From Fasciolopsis buskii (lineage: Eukaryota; Platyhelminthes; Trematoda; Plagiorchiida; Fasciolidae), in NCBI GenBank assembly GCA_008360955.1, contig LUCM01000243.1:1-64000 (forward strand): a stretch of DNA of 64,000 nt, given 5' to 3'. Position 1 is the stretch's first letter, and every line of letters begins with the position of its first letter. Below, piece by piece: positions 12,676 through 24,914 of this stretch. The notes under the pieces were generated by a model, which saw nothing but the letters and a program-made list of their open reading frames with translations, did no database searches and was not told the DNA's origin. A program made the translations under genes and the position numbers.

Positions 12676-13220
12676 GTTTATGTCCCTCATAATTAGCCTA
12701 CAAGGGTGTCTCTGGTTAACACTATGCAAATTACAATGACCGAATAAGTTCATGATATTTCTTAACTCTCTTTTGTGACAGTAATCAGAGAAGCTTTACA
12801 TATTCGCAGGATTATAAATAATATAACGTAGGCTTCTCCATGGTGTATATGCTCCTTATTCGAAATTGATTGGTCCCTACCAGGTTGTCCTTGTTTCTGG
12901 GTGAAATTTGAATGTTTCAAATCAGCGAATCGGACATTAGAATACAACTTACAGTAAAAGTAAGCCGCAATTCAAGTGTGACGGGGAAAATTTGCAATAT
13001 CGGCTAAACTGTTACTTTTTATCAGTCCACTAAACAATGACAATCTTCTTGTGGACTCACTTGATTTTCGACGAAATAGTATTGTTGTATTCATGCTTTG
13101 AAAATGTTAATACATTGCAGCTACTACTTTTAGTTCAAAGAAATAAACCATTTCACTTAGCGCGATTAGCGTTCTTGGCCAGATAAAGGTGTATTCGGGA
13201 TGTTCGTCTCGAGATCCTTT
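12676..13220. other. No gene recognised
   Basis: Unannotated DNA between the truncated MITE copy and SINE copy A. Confidence 0.6.
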
Positions 13221-13397
13221 TTACTTCTTATCTTTACTTCCTTTATTAATGAAGTAATGTACGTCATTTTTCAAGAGAGGAGCCGCGTTCAACCGAAGGC
13301 TGCCAATTGGGAAAGTTGACCGGCAGTGAGAGGATTCGAACCCGTGACATTCACGTACGAATGCCAGTACCTTATCCGCTTGGGCACCGCCGGCCAT
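13221..13397 (-). mobile_element. tRNA-derived SINE, family 1, copy A
   Basis: On the minus strand the head reads GGCGGTGCCCAAGCGG (box A-like) and GGGTTCGAATCC (a perfect box B), a tRNA-like layout with room for a long variable arm. The 5' GGCCGGCGGT and 3' ACTGCCGGTC halves can pair as an acceptor-like stem. A body of about 80 bp follows, ending in an ATTAATAAAG-type A/T tail. The same head and body occur at 17338 and 63556. Pol III-transcribed SINEs have this structure. Confidence 0.8.
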
Positions 13398-16300
13398 CGA
13401 TTAGGAAGAAAAGTTTCACCTACGAGGACCTAGACCTAAGGAAGATAGAATGGTCCCAGCTTCAGTTTGAAGATAAAATATCGGATCACCATGCTCTGAA
13501 TCGAGGAATATGAAAATGGCAACTCTCAGCTGATCGGTCATGGTGTGGACCGGCTCTGAACCTTTGGTACTTAAACCAAGTCGATCTGGCCGCCTCGGAT
13601 ATTAGTCACGTTCAGTTGCCACATGCTACCACACGACATATGGTATACGGCTTCTGTTATCCTACTTATGTCCTACTCCCTTCTTGCTTCCGCCCCCGAC
13701 AAATAAACAAACAGACGGGGTTCTGCTTCTGATGTGGTGTTGTCACTGCCACTATCGATGGTGGTGATGATGTTGATGACCAGAAAATCCACTTAGACTG
13801 TCCAGCTCACCGACCACGCGATCGGTCAGGCGTCCTGTGCTTCCCAGTCATGCGACTGTTTTCGATGATGGCTATGACGAAGAACTTGACTCATTCTAGA
13901 ACGACATTGTTACAAGTAGCGTATAGATAAACCGGAAAACAAAACCTAGATGAGGATGACCATCGATTCATGACTGTAAATGGAGGATTTGAAGTCAGAC
14001 AGTCTGATGTCGGAAATCATTGGATCGTCGACCCTCCGAGCAGTTCACATGAGACATGAAAAGGAAATATGATATCATAGCACAATCCCATAATGATTGC
14101 TAGGACCTCATCCAGTAGGTGCATTAGCCTGATCGGAAAACTATCCCAGTCCTAATGTTCCTTATAATATCCCAACAGTTTCTTATTGTTCCTGTTTACA
14201 AGTTTGTACATCGCTTTGCTGTGTCCACTAACCGATCTTTCTGGACCTGCTTTTGCCACTAAGAAAATACTATTGACCTTACCTGGGAGATAGTATGTTT
14301 GATAATTTTAGTTTGTGGGTCTGTACGTGCCTTGGTTTTCATTGCCACTTCGTGAAATACAGCACTTACTATGGCTATGTTAGTCTAACCCGGACGGAGT
14401 CGAACCTCATAAGTATCCCCATTCTGAATGATTGGTCAAATTTTGTTCAAAGTAACGAAACTTCCTCGCGATATCATATCGTGACAAGCATTTAGCAAGC
14501 AATTGAACTTACAGCATGCTAACGGAGAATTGAACAATGGTGATAACAAAATCAGTAATGAAAACTCTGCTTCTTTGAACTTTTATTGGCTTGATACGTA
14601 GTGCTTCGGCGTAAGCAGTTCAGGTGAAGATTCTCCTATAGCCAGCTAGCTCACTATTAGATATTTTGACACTGGCTAGAGCCGCATTGAAGAAACTCTG
14701 CATTCCTGCTGTGTAACAGACAAAGTGAGTTTATGAAGATAAGTATTAACCGGCATACAAAAAAGTTGGCAGTAAGCTCCATTTTTTTTGAATCTACAAA
14801 GTTCGCATATTCCATCATATGTGGCTTGATTCGGAGACAAAACTAAACGGCCCCACTTTTTTTCAGGCTAATTGTCCATCGCGATTTTTTATGCTAGCAC
14901 TTACACAGGACACATTTCATCCGTGTCATTGACACTAAATTTTATTTATTTAACTCCTTGATTATTTCTATGGATGGTAGTCTGAATCAAATAGAGATCC
15001 AGGTTATTGTAATCCATGCCCAGAAATATATTTTCATGGCTACGATTCCAAACTTTTCAGATACTGATGCCATATGCTCTGCCATATCGCACATTTCTTT
15101 CATTCAGATCAGGGTACCGTGACACTGGGAACTAGAAGGCACTATCAGCTTCGTTCTCATCGAGGTACGTAACAAAAACTGTCTTTACTCGCCATTGCCG
15201 TTCACAGTCAGCCGCTTGTTTCCTTGCATGGATGGAATTGTTCACCTTATTGATTCTCCCATCTCCTGGCATTCCTAGATTTGATATATATATATATATA
15301 TAATACATGCATATGCATATACAAAATGTTGGAGAAGTACGACGCGATGATGAGATTTATCAGGTTATCGGTCGTTCTTGTTGACCTGGTTTATGGAACA
15401 TAATCTAGCAGCAGATCAATCATACTCCGATATCTTGCGTGTTTGTATGTATGTTGGTGACACGATACATCACGGATTGCATAGTAGCGTGCGAGCAAAC
15501 ACGTATGTGTGAAATGATTTAAAAGTTGCCGGACTATTTTCCAACGAATATAACTGCATAGTGGGAATGAAACAAGATATTTGGATTAAATGATATTATG
15601 CATTCAGATGACTGCACAAATTCAAACAAAATTCAATTGCAAATTTCAGAATTTAGCTGTCTTCTACCAAAAGTTGAGAAAGCTCCTCTATTCACAAAAT
15701 GATCCATGATTCAGGTTGAAGAAAACAATCTTCCCTGGGGTGTGTTCTGCTCGAACCTCACATGGAATAATCCTAAAAATTCCTAGCGAGACTTGAACCC
15801 AGGTCACACAGATGTAACTCCTAAATACGGATGCATTGGACGGTCAAAAATACATGAACACGCATTCATAAGCCCTGTGTATCTCACGATGTTAGCGGAA
15901 GACCTGCTGTGCCTCAGAGCTCTTTTAATACCTAACTAAGGGTCCCGAATTCCTCCAGGTACATCCATCGCAAATAATCTGGTGATGGTAATCATATGCG
16001 CTGGCATATATCGTGTGCTATCGGGTCAATAGCAGCCTTAAACTTATGACTGACACGTTAGTAAGGTTCAAGCTATAAAATCTGTCAAGGGCAAATAGCC
16101 CCATCTGCAACATCTTCAAGGGAGAAGTCAAACACAAAGTTTTCCCAAATCATGCAAACAAATATGGAGTTCTAAATTGAAAATTAAAAATGAAAAAGGA
16201 ATTCAGATGGGCTGAAAGATACAAAATTATCTGAACAGGAGTATGCCAAAAAAACTACGCAAATAATGAACAGTTTTGGGGGCGATTGTGAAATTCTTCA

Positions 16301-17337
16301 ATCCCTACCCGGTACTGAAAAGAATTGCAGCTTGGTGTTACTTTCGTCGTGTTGATTTGGCTAATTCGACGGAAATTTTAGCTGAAGTAGACAAGACAAA
16401 CCGTAGAGATTACCAAGCTCTTTCGCGGCAGGTGTTCGATTAAAACATCTGTGATCGCGAAACTTGGCTGGAATTGCACCTCCCTCTAACTGAAGTTTAC
16501 CATATGTGATGAAGTAAAACAGCTAACTAGAGCTTGTTGTGAGTGTGCTTCTTATAACATTAAGATTTTGTCATTTTCACATGCCCACCGCTTTACACGA
16601 GTTAAAACAATATGACCGTAATCCCACTTTTAAGTACAACATCCTAATCACTTTCGCGTTGTTCGTGGACAGCTTCTAGAGCACTTTAGACTGATACTGT
16701 TCCATATAAACAAAAACTGTCTTCACCCGGAAGGCTAACCAATTAATCAACATGGTTTCAAAAACGCAAGGTTATTTAAACTACCACAATTAGTTGCCAA
16801 TATTTATATTAAACTTCGCACTGATTTTTTGAGAAATTATTTTTCAATCATTTAACGAAAGAACTTAAGGTGCCACGATATGTTACAATAACTCCACTAG
16901 CCATCCACACAATTTGTGGATGATATCCCATTACTTCAGCCAATTGGTGAATACATACACCTAAGTGACTAACCCTCCAGTACAATTTGAATTCCTCAAG
17001 ACTGTCGATCAAAGCAACGGTCTTTCGTATCGGATGGGATCTCATAGAAAGTTACTTGTTCCGGGGCGGAGTTTCCGCTCCATGTGTTGGTACAGCAATC
17101 CGTTCAGTTTTATCACCTTTTGTCAAATCGGATAACACTGGCGTTTTCCCCATAAATGGATTTATTTGGTACGCTTGTGGATGTTAGGAACACAGCACCC
17201 TTAAAACGCTCAAAACTCCGGGGATTTTACTCATAATAGTTTTTGAGGTATATTCATTCATTTATGCTCCAGCAAACACTGTTAGTCACCCTCTTTTGCC
17301 CTTGCTGTTTTTTTGCTTTTATTCCTTTTTTTCTGTA
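13398..17337. other. Gene-poor stretch
   Basis: It contains the TA tract at 15.28 kb and two isolated box B-like sequences on the minus strand (near 14396 and 15790) without a matching box A. Nothing coding was recognised. Confidence 0.55.
15283..15303. repeat. (TA)n microsatellite
   Basis: A short TA tract is followed by ATGCATATGCATAT, a small palindromic stretch. No element was recognised beside it. Confidence 0.9.
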
Positions 17338-17512
17338 TGGCGGTGGCCTAGCAATAATGTCATGGTGTTTGGACGTGAAGGCCGCGAGGTCGAATCCTCA
17401 CACAGCCGGCTAACTTCGGTATTTGGCAGCCCTTGGTTGACCGCGGTCCCTTCCCGAAAAATGATGTACATTGTTGTTTTATTAATAAAGAAAGTAAAAA
17501 GATAGAAGATAA
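17338..17512 (+). mobile_element. tRNA-derived SINE, family 1, copy B
   Basis: The head begins TGGCGGTGGCCTAGCA and contains a slightly decayed box B (GAGGTCGAATCC). The body (AGCCGGCTAACTTCGG, then TTGACCGCGG and TGATGTACATTG) matches the other two copies in this window. It ends in ATTAATAAAGAAAGTAAAAAG. A related element with another head starts within about 10 bp of its tail, so the two form a direct tandem. Confidence 0.8.
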
Positions 17513-17520
17513 ATGTAGAC

Positions 17521-17685
17521 AAGCGATCAGCATCGCTAGGTCTTAACCTAGAGGTCGTGGGTTCGAGTCCTTTTGCAGCCGGTCAGCTTCTTCATCTGAC
17601 GGCTTTCAGTAATTCACTGCTTCTCTCCCCAGAACGGTGTAGTTTTTGTTACAATTATTAAAGTAAGTAAAAAGATGAAAGAAAT
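17521..17685 (+). mobile_element. Related SINE with a tRNA-Lys-like head
   Basis: The head has GCATCGCTAGG, then TCTTAACCTAGAGG, then GTGGGTTCGAGTCC. The CTAGG/CCTAG arm with CTT at 17542-17544 and the perfect box B resemble the 3' two thirds of a eukaryotic tRNA-Lys(CUU). Box A is poor. The body keeps AGCCGGTCAGCTTC and the tail ATTATTAAAGTAAGTAAAAAG, parallel to the body and tail of the neighbouring family-1 copy. It is therefore probably a subfamily that shares the body but has a different tRNA head. It is not a functional tRNA gene. Confidence 0.65.
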
Positions 17686-20600
17686 GTATAACGAACTGCG
17701 TAAGTCAGGGGAATCCATGCTCTGGAGGAGAGTCTGCGTCGTTACACAGCTGTTGATCGGTCGGAGTTTGGCCGATCTGAATTTGAAATTATAACTTGCA
17801 AGCTACGAACTAAAATATGATTTTTGCTCTTGTAAAGGCTAATAGCTTTTTGTTAGGTTTAATGGCCCTCGTGCGTTACCAGTATCTTTTGCGATTTTGT
17901 ACTTTTTGGATTGAAGAACTCAGAAAAACGCAGCCTAATAGAGGTACATCTGCCCGCAGCCACGGTGTTAGTGTGAGTCGATCCGTTATGCGAATGACTA
18001 GCTGTTTGGCAGTGTAAGGTGTTTCGAGGTAGCAGGAGGAGCCCGATGTTTACGAAATGGAAAATACTCCGCACATAGCGCGCTAATAGGTCGACCCCAA
18101 AAAATTGCCTATATAAGGTGACTTAACTTGACTACTAAAGCATTTCGAAATTCCTCGAAAATAGGCTTATTTTTCTGTTCATTTAGGCTTTTCGCTTCCA
18201 ATGAAAAGTGATTGACTAGGCTGATCCACTGACTAAAATCAGACGTTTGTTGTCTGTGAAAAGAAACAGTGGGTGCCTCAAACTGGGCTCACCTGCATAA
18301 TTCTCATCCGAAGCTGTATCAATAATAGTGGTGTTGGTGCATCTACGCACCAAGTAACAATATGGCGGGTTCTGCTTTGGCATATGAGTATCAAATGCTA
18401 ACATCGAGTTTACCTCTTGTCCGTTAAAACTGGTTGTTTAACTCCCCATGTACGTTATCCTAGTTTCGTACTGCTAAATAAAAATGTTTTTATGTAGTCA
18501 TTCATTTCAACTAAAACCAATCACATTTATGCTCCAATACCAAGCCTAGGTGGTCAGATATTGTAGAATCAGTCAAGTTTAAGAAAAAAAATCCTACTCT
18601 TGTATTCTGCACACTGTTTCCAACACAGTTAAAACTGTTCTAAGCATTTCTGACCAGCTGTTGCGCGATCTAGCGGTGATGTTTTGGCACTGGAGGGATT
18701 AAACTGTCCCGGTGAAAATGGAGCCTCGTTTCTGACCCGGATTTCGTCGTTCTTCAACGGATGTCTTGCGAAGACCAAAATTGGTTGGACCTGAAGTTCA
18801 CACTCATGGTGCATGAACTCAGCAGCTCCGAAGGGTTTTTTGTTTCCACTGGCTGGACCAGTAAAAGTTGGCTAGAAAATTCCGAAGTCGAAACATGCAC
18901 AACGTAATACGCACATTCGTGTGCTCATTCAATTAGGCAAACAAAAATAGGATGAACAATCGAATGACAAACCTGAACCAAAATTCTTAAGGTATTTTGC
19001 AAGGCATCAATAAAACCGGACGATAACCAAGAACAAAAGAAATTAACGACTACTCGATTTGAGTGAAATGCAACCACAAATGAAGAGAGACAAAAATCGT
19101 GCATTGACGAACGGTAACCATAGAGCACGGTAATCTATTGTAAACTAGTCTATAGTCCAAAAGGAACAAATATATTAAAAACATTTTCTGCGTGTGCAAG
19201 TTGCAAGCTAGGGACCCTACACCAGTTCTTAAATTGTGTTCACATGTCGACGAATAGATCCAGCGGAGTAATTTAACAGTCGAACAACTTTGTACCTTAT
19301 CAGCAGCAACTCTAAGACAATGGTAATTTACCCCCAGTCTAGGATTACCTCATTTTTTGAAGAAAAGTCCTTTCCCAGTTAGATGAACATTACTATTTAG
19401 GAAGTTTATTTTAGTAATGGGAGCTGAAAATTCAGTTAGGTTTACAACGTCTTTTTTAGACTAAAACCTGGAGCCGCATTTCAATAATTGTGGTCACTTA
19501 TACGATGTACACATGATTAACGCCCACCAATGTTTTACTTTCATGGGATACACGGGGCTGAATACCAGTCAAGTCAGTACTGTTGACGGAGGTTCACTAG
19601 GTTGTCCCACTTTGGCTAATTTTAATGACCCTCGCCTTATTTTATTTTTTTGGGGGGGATTGAGGATTGGATTTCTGGACATTTATTGGCGCACGATTTC
19701 ACAGATAATAACCACGGTACACGTCAACGCATTTCCCTGTGGTAAATTGCAAAAAAGGAATAACGTGCACGTAAATTCCAGTTTGACGGTTTTTGGTGGC
19801 GCTTCGTCTTGCTGCCATTCTACCAAGTCCTGTTCTTTCACTCGTACGGTCAACGATAATCTGTGTGGCTTGTGCATTTGTTCATGTCACGTGACGAATT
19901 TCTGGTACGCGTACTCTTTGAAGCCAGTGGTGGTGGGACCAACACAACCATGACAATGCTCGTATTTATAGGCATTGAGTTTTAACCTAGCTTGTCCTAT
20001 ATTATCCGCTGCGAAAACAGCGTGCGCAGTCCGGAAACACAGAAGCATCTGGTGAATCTGGAATGTACATTCTACCATTTACGGTTGTCCTAGTTGCAAG
20101 GATCAAATAGAACGTCATTTTGTATGACAGCCAATCCTAATGTGATTTTTCTACTCCCTGTAGTTCAGATTATTATTTATCCCATCTTTCTGACAATTTA
20201 CTTACGTTCTTTCGGTTCACTCATCCTTTTGGTCCCTTTGGACCATGGGGTTTTAATTCTGTCCAATACTTGGGAATCGTTGTCAATGAAAGTTTTAGCT
20301 GGCCATCTCCCATTTCCATGTGTTCAAAAACAATTAAAAGATTAACCTTTTGCTTGGAGACTCCGACGTTAAACAAAAGAATATCTTCCTTTTGGTTAGC
20401 TAACGCTCATTCTGCTCTTTACTGTTTCACTGTCATTCTGGTTTCTAAAATGGGGGATTTATGAATCCTACACCAGAGACGGCCCGCGAGTGAAAAATTT
20501 ACAATTTTTTGGGATCCCATTTACGCTCTACTCAATGATATTCCGTTTGTCTTATTTGTTCCTCGATAAGTTCAACCTCACTCATATCTTCCTGCTTCAG

Positions 20601-22710
20601 CCACTATAAGAATTCAACTTCACCTGATCTACCCCGAATTGTGAATCCTGCGAGTATTGCTGCTCTCGGTCAGAAAACTTTCAGTCTGATCATTACTTCT
20701 TCCGCGACTTTCGTTTCCCAGATTCAGGTCAGATCATGAACAGAGTCTTCTTGAGAAGCTGGCGGGAACGTATAAATACAGACACTCATAAGCGTGTAAT
20801 CTATCAAAAGTAAGTAGCAGCGTTTCCGTTAGGGATGTAATTGGTCGACATATCGGTTAATTGGGCATCTTATTTAAGGCAAGTTTTCAATCAAATCACT
20901 GAACTGAATATCTGCCTTGCTTAAATAGTAGCCGAGATGTCAGCTCATTATTATATCCACCGACTAAGCAGTGTTTTTGTTAAATACATTTTTCCAAATA
21001 ACACATCACCCTTTGCAACATTTATCCAATTCACTTCGTATTTCATTGACATTAGATACCGTGAAAATTGATTTCACTTGATGGTTGGCCTTCCTTTGAG
21101 GTTAAAATAAAAGCCTCTCTCAAGAATCTAAATACAAGAGTATCAACTCCTATAATTCGCATGCAATCTCAAGTCATAAGGAAGCTGAAGACTAACCGAG
21201 ACTTCAATTTTAACCGGTTGGGGAGAAGTTCATGACAACGTCAGGTACAATTACGTCCACTGCTCATCCTAATAATACACAAATATGTAGAAAAGAAGTT
21301 GCCTGCTTTTCCCTTTCTGTCATTCATTTTCTGATTCCGTTTCAGATTTTGGGCGGTCAGAGTGCGTAATTCAATCAAGTAGGTCTCATTCGCTCGTTGG
21401 CGAACGTACCAACAATCAAGTGGAAGTTCAGTTCCAGATGCTTTGGCGGGGGGTCAATTCCACGATACTGCTGCGAGCGAAAACACAATGCAGGATGAAT
21501 ACCAGCTTCAAAAATAACAAGTCCAAATTCGAATAAGATTGCACTCAGAATGTCAACGAAGACAGGAATCAAGTAGAAGCCAAGTCAAAATCAGTGGCAC
21601 GGTAGACAAAACCTTGATAGACCCCATGAGGTTTAACGTTTCGCTAACTGGGATTAAAACAGTTGCTATAGTTGGGCATGTGTTTGAGATTTTCGGGTTG
21701 AGGGGTTGGAAAGAGCCTGTGATAAATACAGCTTCGCCATCCGGATTGAATGACTGAACCGAGGGATGCCTCAAATGTTTTCGGCTGTTCTTTGCAGTTT
21801 CTAGAAGTGAAATACTTCATGTGGCAGGAAACCTGTGGTGGACCCTGGGGCCATAGAAGTTAAGGCTTTGAGGCTATGCACATTATATTCAAAGTTTAAT
21901 ATGATTGACCATGGAGTTTTCAGGATTCGCATTTTTAGGAACAACGTAGGACTGAACAAGATACCCAATATGGCCGTGACATGTAAGATAGGAAAAAATA
22001 ATGATTTCCTTTAAATTTTTTATAAAACCGAAGTTTGTGGATATAGACCACATTAGTTTGTGGAGAAAGGTCACAACCGCTATTTAAACTGCCCGAGTTC
22101 TGTTATTCAACATATCCATGAGAATAGTCGACATTAAGTGGGAAGCCTTTAGAACAAATAGGTTTTTTTCCATCATTTTTTCTTAGACTGCATCACAACC
22201 ATATGGGTAAATATGACGGAATCCTGGCCACAGATTACCACAGGAAAGCAAGAAAAAAGCCAAGCGAATTTCTATGATTTGCAAGTGACCAGAATCTACA
22301 GAAAGCAAACGGATGATGGTTAGTTGTTCCGCATAAGATTTTGGTGCATCCTTGGCCTTAATCAGGGCACTATTCAACTGCCTTTCACATCTTGTTCGAG
22401 TTCATCAAAAATGTATCCGCAAGCTATTCGAGGTTTAAATATGAAGAACACTTGTGATTAATGGTGCACTGGAATGACGCCAATGGATGCAGATTTTGTG
22501 TAACTCACTGGAATAGTCTGAATGGCACTACGAGCAATTTGCGACCATGCATTTCGGGTCCGTGTTCATTGTGAGACGCCGCAGATAGGAGCTAATGCTC
22601 AGTATTATCCATCGGCATTAGATAATCGGAAAAAGAACGTTTAATGACCGTTCGACTATCCAAATAGTATCCTAAAATGTTCTGTGAAACATTAAGGTCC
22701 TTCCTAACAA
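17686..22710. other. Gene-poor stretch
   Basis: The longest frame is 146 codons at 19513-19953 (+). It shows no domain, no biased composition and no splice support, so it is treated as chance. Confidence 0.55.
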
Positions 22711-22731
22711 TATATATATATATATATATAT
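22711..22731. repeat. (TA)n microsatellite
   Basis: The tract directly precedes the foldback repeat. Confidence 0.95.
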
Positions 22732-22733
22732 TA

Positions 22734-22868
22734 GTGGTTAGAAGACATAGACTGAGTTATAACGTTTATTGTGACGTTTCGGTCCAAACTAGGATGTTTG
22801 ACAATGAATCCTAGTTTAGACCGAAACGTCACAATAAACGTTATAACTCAGTGTGCACCCTCTAACCT
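22734..22868. repeat. Foldback: near-perfect inverted repeat next to a TA tract
   Basis: The arms 22751-22795 and 22808-22852 pair at 44 of 45 positions around a 12-nt loop. Weaker pairing continues outward to about 22734 and 22868. Both arms contain CGAAACGTCACAATAAACG (one as its complement). The GACCGAAACGTC part resembles the GAAAC side of the hammerheads carried by Penelope-like elements and retrozymes, with TCC/GGA as possible stem II sides, but a CTGANGA box is not intact. A TA microsatellite lies directly to the left. Confidence 0.85.
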
Positions 22869-24620
22869 CCAAAATATGCTACCTGAGCTGCAGATATTTT
22901 CACCCATAAATATATATAAATATATAATCTTCAGTCAGCAAAACGGAGACCGAAGTGTTCTACTCATGCCAATGGCAGCCAAACCGGTTTGTGACTTTGC
23001 ACGAGGTTGAGGGGGTATGCGTTTATTCTATGATGTGCGTGTATATATTCCTTTTTATACGTTCGTGTCCTCGTGTGCATGTACACGGGTAAACTTTATT
23101 GGGGAAAATAAATGCGTATACACATGTGCATGCATGCCGTATTTTTCTTGCCTTATTCCGACTTGCGGTTCTCCGAATAGCTGCATCGACGTTTGAAGTA
23201 GGCTTAATTTGGATCGAATCTGGTCGGATGTATAGATGTGTGTGTGCTTGGCGTTGACGTGGTTGGTGAAGTAGCCGTTGCAAAAAAATACCAGCTAAGT
23301 CTACAATAATGGGTTGGTGGATGGATATCCCGAGGAGAGTCAGAGCGAATAGAAAAATCATCTAGAATACGGACGACGTGGAATGTGAATGCGCGGGTGT
23401 AAGAACTCATATGTTTGGAGTGGGAGGCAGTGAAGTTGGTCTGCAATCAGTCAAGGGCAGATCATATCACAATTTGCTTCGACTGACTATTCTTCTTCTA
23501 CTTCTTCTGCTAACCCTTCTTTCTAGGGCTACCATTATTTTCTGGTGACTCGTTCGGTGGACCGTTAGTCTACTCTCTTCCCTTCATTACGTGACTTAAT
23601 TATCGACTCAGCCAGCAAGCTAATTCCCTTCCCAATCTGAAGCGCACCCTCCCACACACCACAAAACTACTCAGTGGTCAGTACATGTGTGGACTAGGAA
23701 ACCGGTGTGACACGAAAACCAGCAATGATAAACAGCTTGAAACTCGATAATCGTGGAGCTCTGAACGAGCACACATTCGGACCGCATGAGGAAACTCACG
23801 AGCATATTTGCATGTGTGTGTGCACTACTGCGCATGTGCATTCTCGATGCAGGCATTAATGGCGTGCATCGGAAACGATTGTTTTGTTGTACGAGCATGG
23901 AACTATGAAAGGGAGGTCTTTAATGGGCCTCAGTTCGGGGCTCACAAAGTTACCGCTTGAAAACTTACTGCTGCTCAAGCATTGTACGAGCTAAGCACAC
24001 GGCAACGAATGTGCATGCACTGGGTGATTTTGTGAACTTTGTAATGGTGGCGACAGTTATAACTGCGAACCTAACTACCAAATGAGAATCGGCCTTTCAG
24101 ATATACGCACACAGATTGTAGCATAAAAAAGGAGACTGTTTGAACTGGAGGCTTCATGAAAGGTGTGCATGTATTCGCGTGCGTCACTCTGTCAGAGGCA
24201 TGACAAAAATTATGCCCTGGCCCCGACTCGTAGAGGGTGGAAGCAGCATTCGGAATTTTCGTGCTTATCTTTTCAATACGACCCGGTAACAGATACTGTT
24301 AAGTAGTGGGAGTGGAAGCTAATGACAGTGATAGGTGATGAGTTCATTGTTGATGCCATTACTATACTGTTGATGTTAGTTAATGCGTTCACGTTCGTGC
24401 AAAAGATATTTCAGGTGGTGGTGCTGCTTGAGGAGGTTGCGGCGATGGCGGTGAGAAATTCCAGTTGTCAGACATCTGTACGATGGATTCGTTCAGGGTT
24501 CTGACTGCTCTATCGGACGGTTAACGACATTCTTTTTGAGCAGATGTGTAGCAAACACAGTAGGGAGAGAGCTGACTGACTCAAAATGAAAATGGGAAAA
24601 CAAATCAGTAAGGGGGAAAT

Positions 24621-24914
24621 TTGTTGATAAAATTATTTTTGACTGTACACCTCGCGTGTCTCATATGCATTGGAACTGGAAATTTTCCACGTATAATCAG
24701 TCCCACTGAGTCAAGTTATTCCCTGGGCAAGAGAGCGAAAGCATCAACAAATCTACAGCCGGTCGCTGACGATGGATATGAAGACACTGGCGATTGCCAG
24801 TGTACTCGAAAGATCGTGTGTCAGAGGCATTGCAAATTTTGGATTTTACAATCACGGGAAAATCCAAAGTCAACCACATTTCCATTCACGAATAAGGAGG
24901 CAGCATTGAGATAG
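24621..24914 (+). CDS. Unsupported candidate: Cys-rich peptide-precursor-like frame without ATG
   Basis: The 97-codon frame has a hydrophobic start (LFLTVHLACLICIGTG), then SSYSLGKR, which is an amidation and dibasic cleavage pattern typical of neuropeptide precursors. It then has CQCTRKIVCQRHCKFW with four close cysteines. There is no in-frame ATG: the frame opens at TTG after an in-frame TAA at 24609, so it would need an upstream exon. The sequence before it lacks a good pyrimidine tract. It is probably a chance frame and is recorded because of the pattern combination. Confidence 0.1.
   Translation: MLIKLFLTVHLACLICIGTGNFPRIISPTESSYSLGKRAKASTNLQPVADDGYEDTGDCQCTRKIVCQRHCKFWILQSRENPKSTTFPFTNKEAALR

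Noticed and set aside
14385..14420. Minus-strand GGTTCGACTCC box B-like sequence
   Set aside because: Isolated; no box A and no acceptor pairing.
15780..15845. Minus-strand GGGTTCAAGTC box B-like sequence
   Set aside because: No box A at tRNA spacing and no cloverleaf.
19513..19953. 146-codon plus-strand frame
   Set aside because: No recognisable domain, no splice context, and a length that chance can give in 64 kb of this composition.
23023..23361. 112-codon minus-strand frame with hydrophobic start
   Set aside because: The C-terminal half comes from a CA/TG-rich patch, and the length is within chance expectation.
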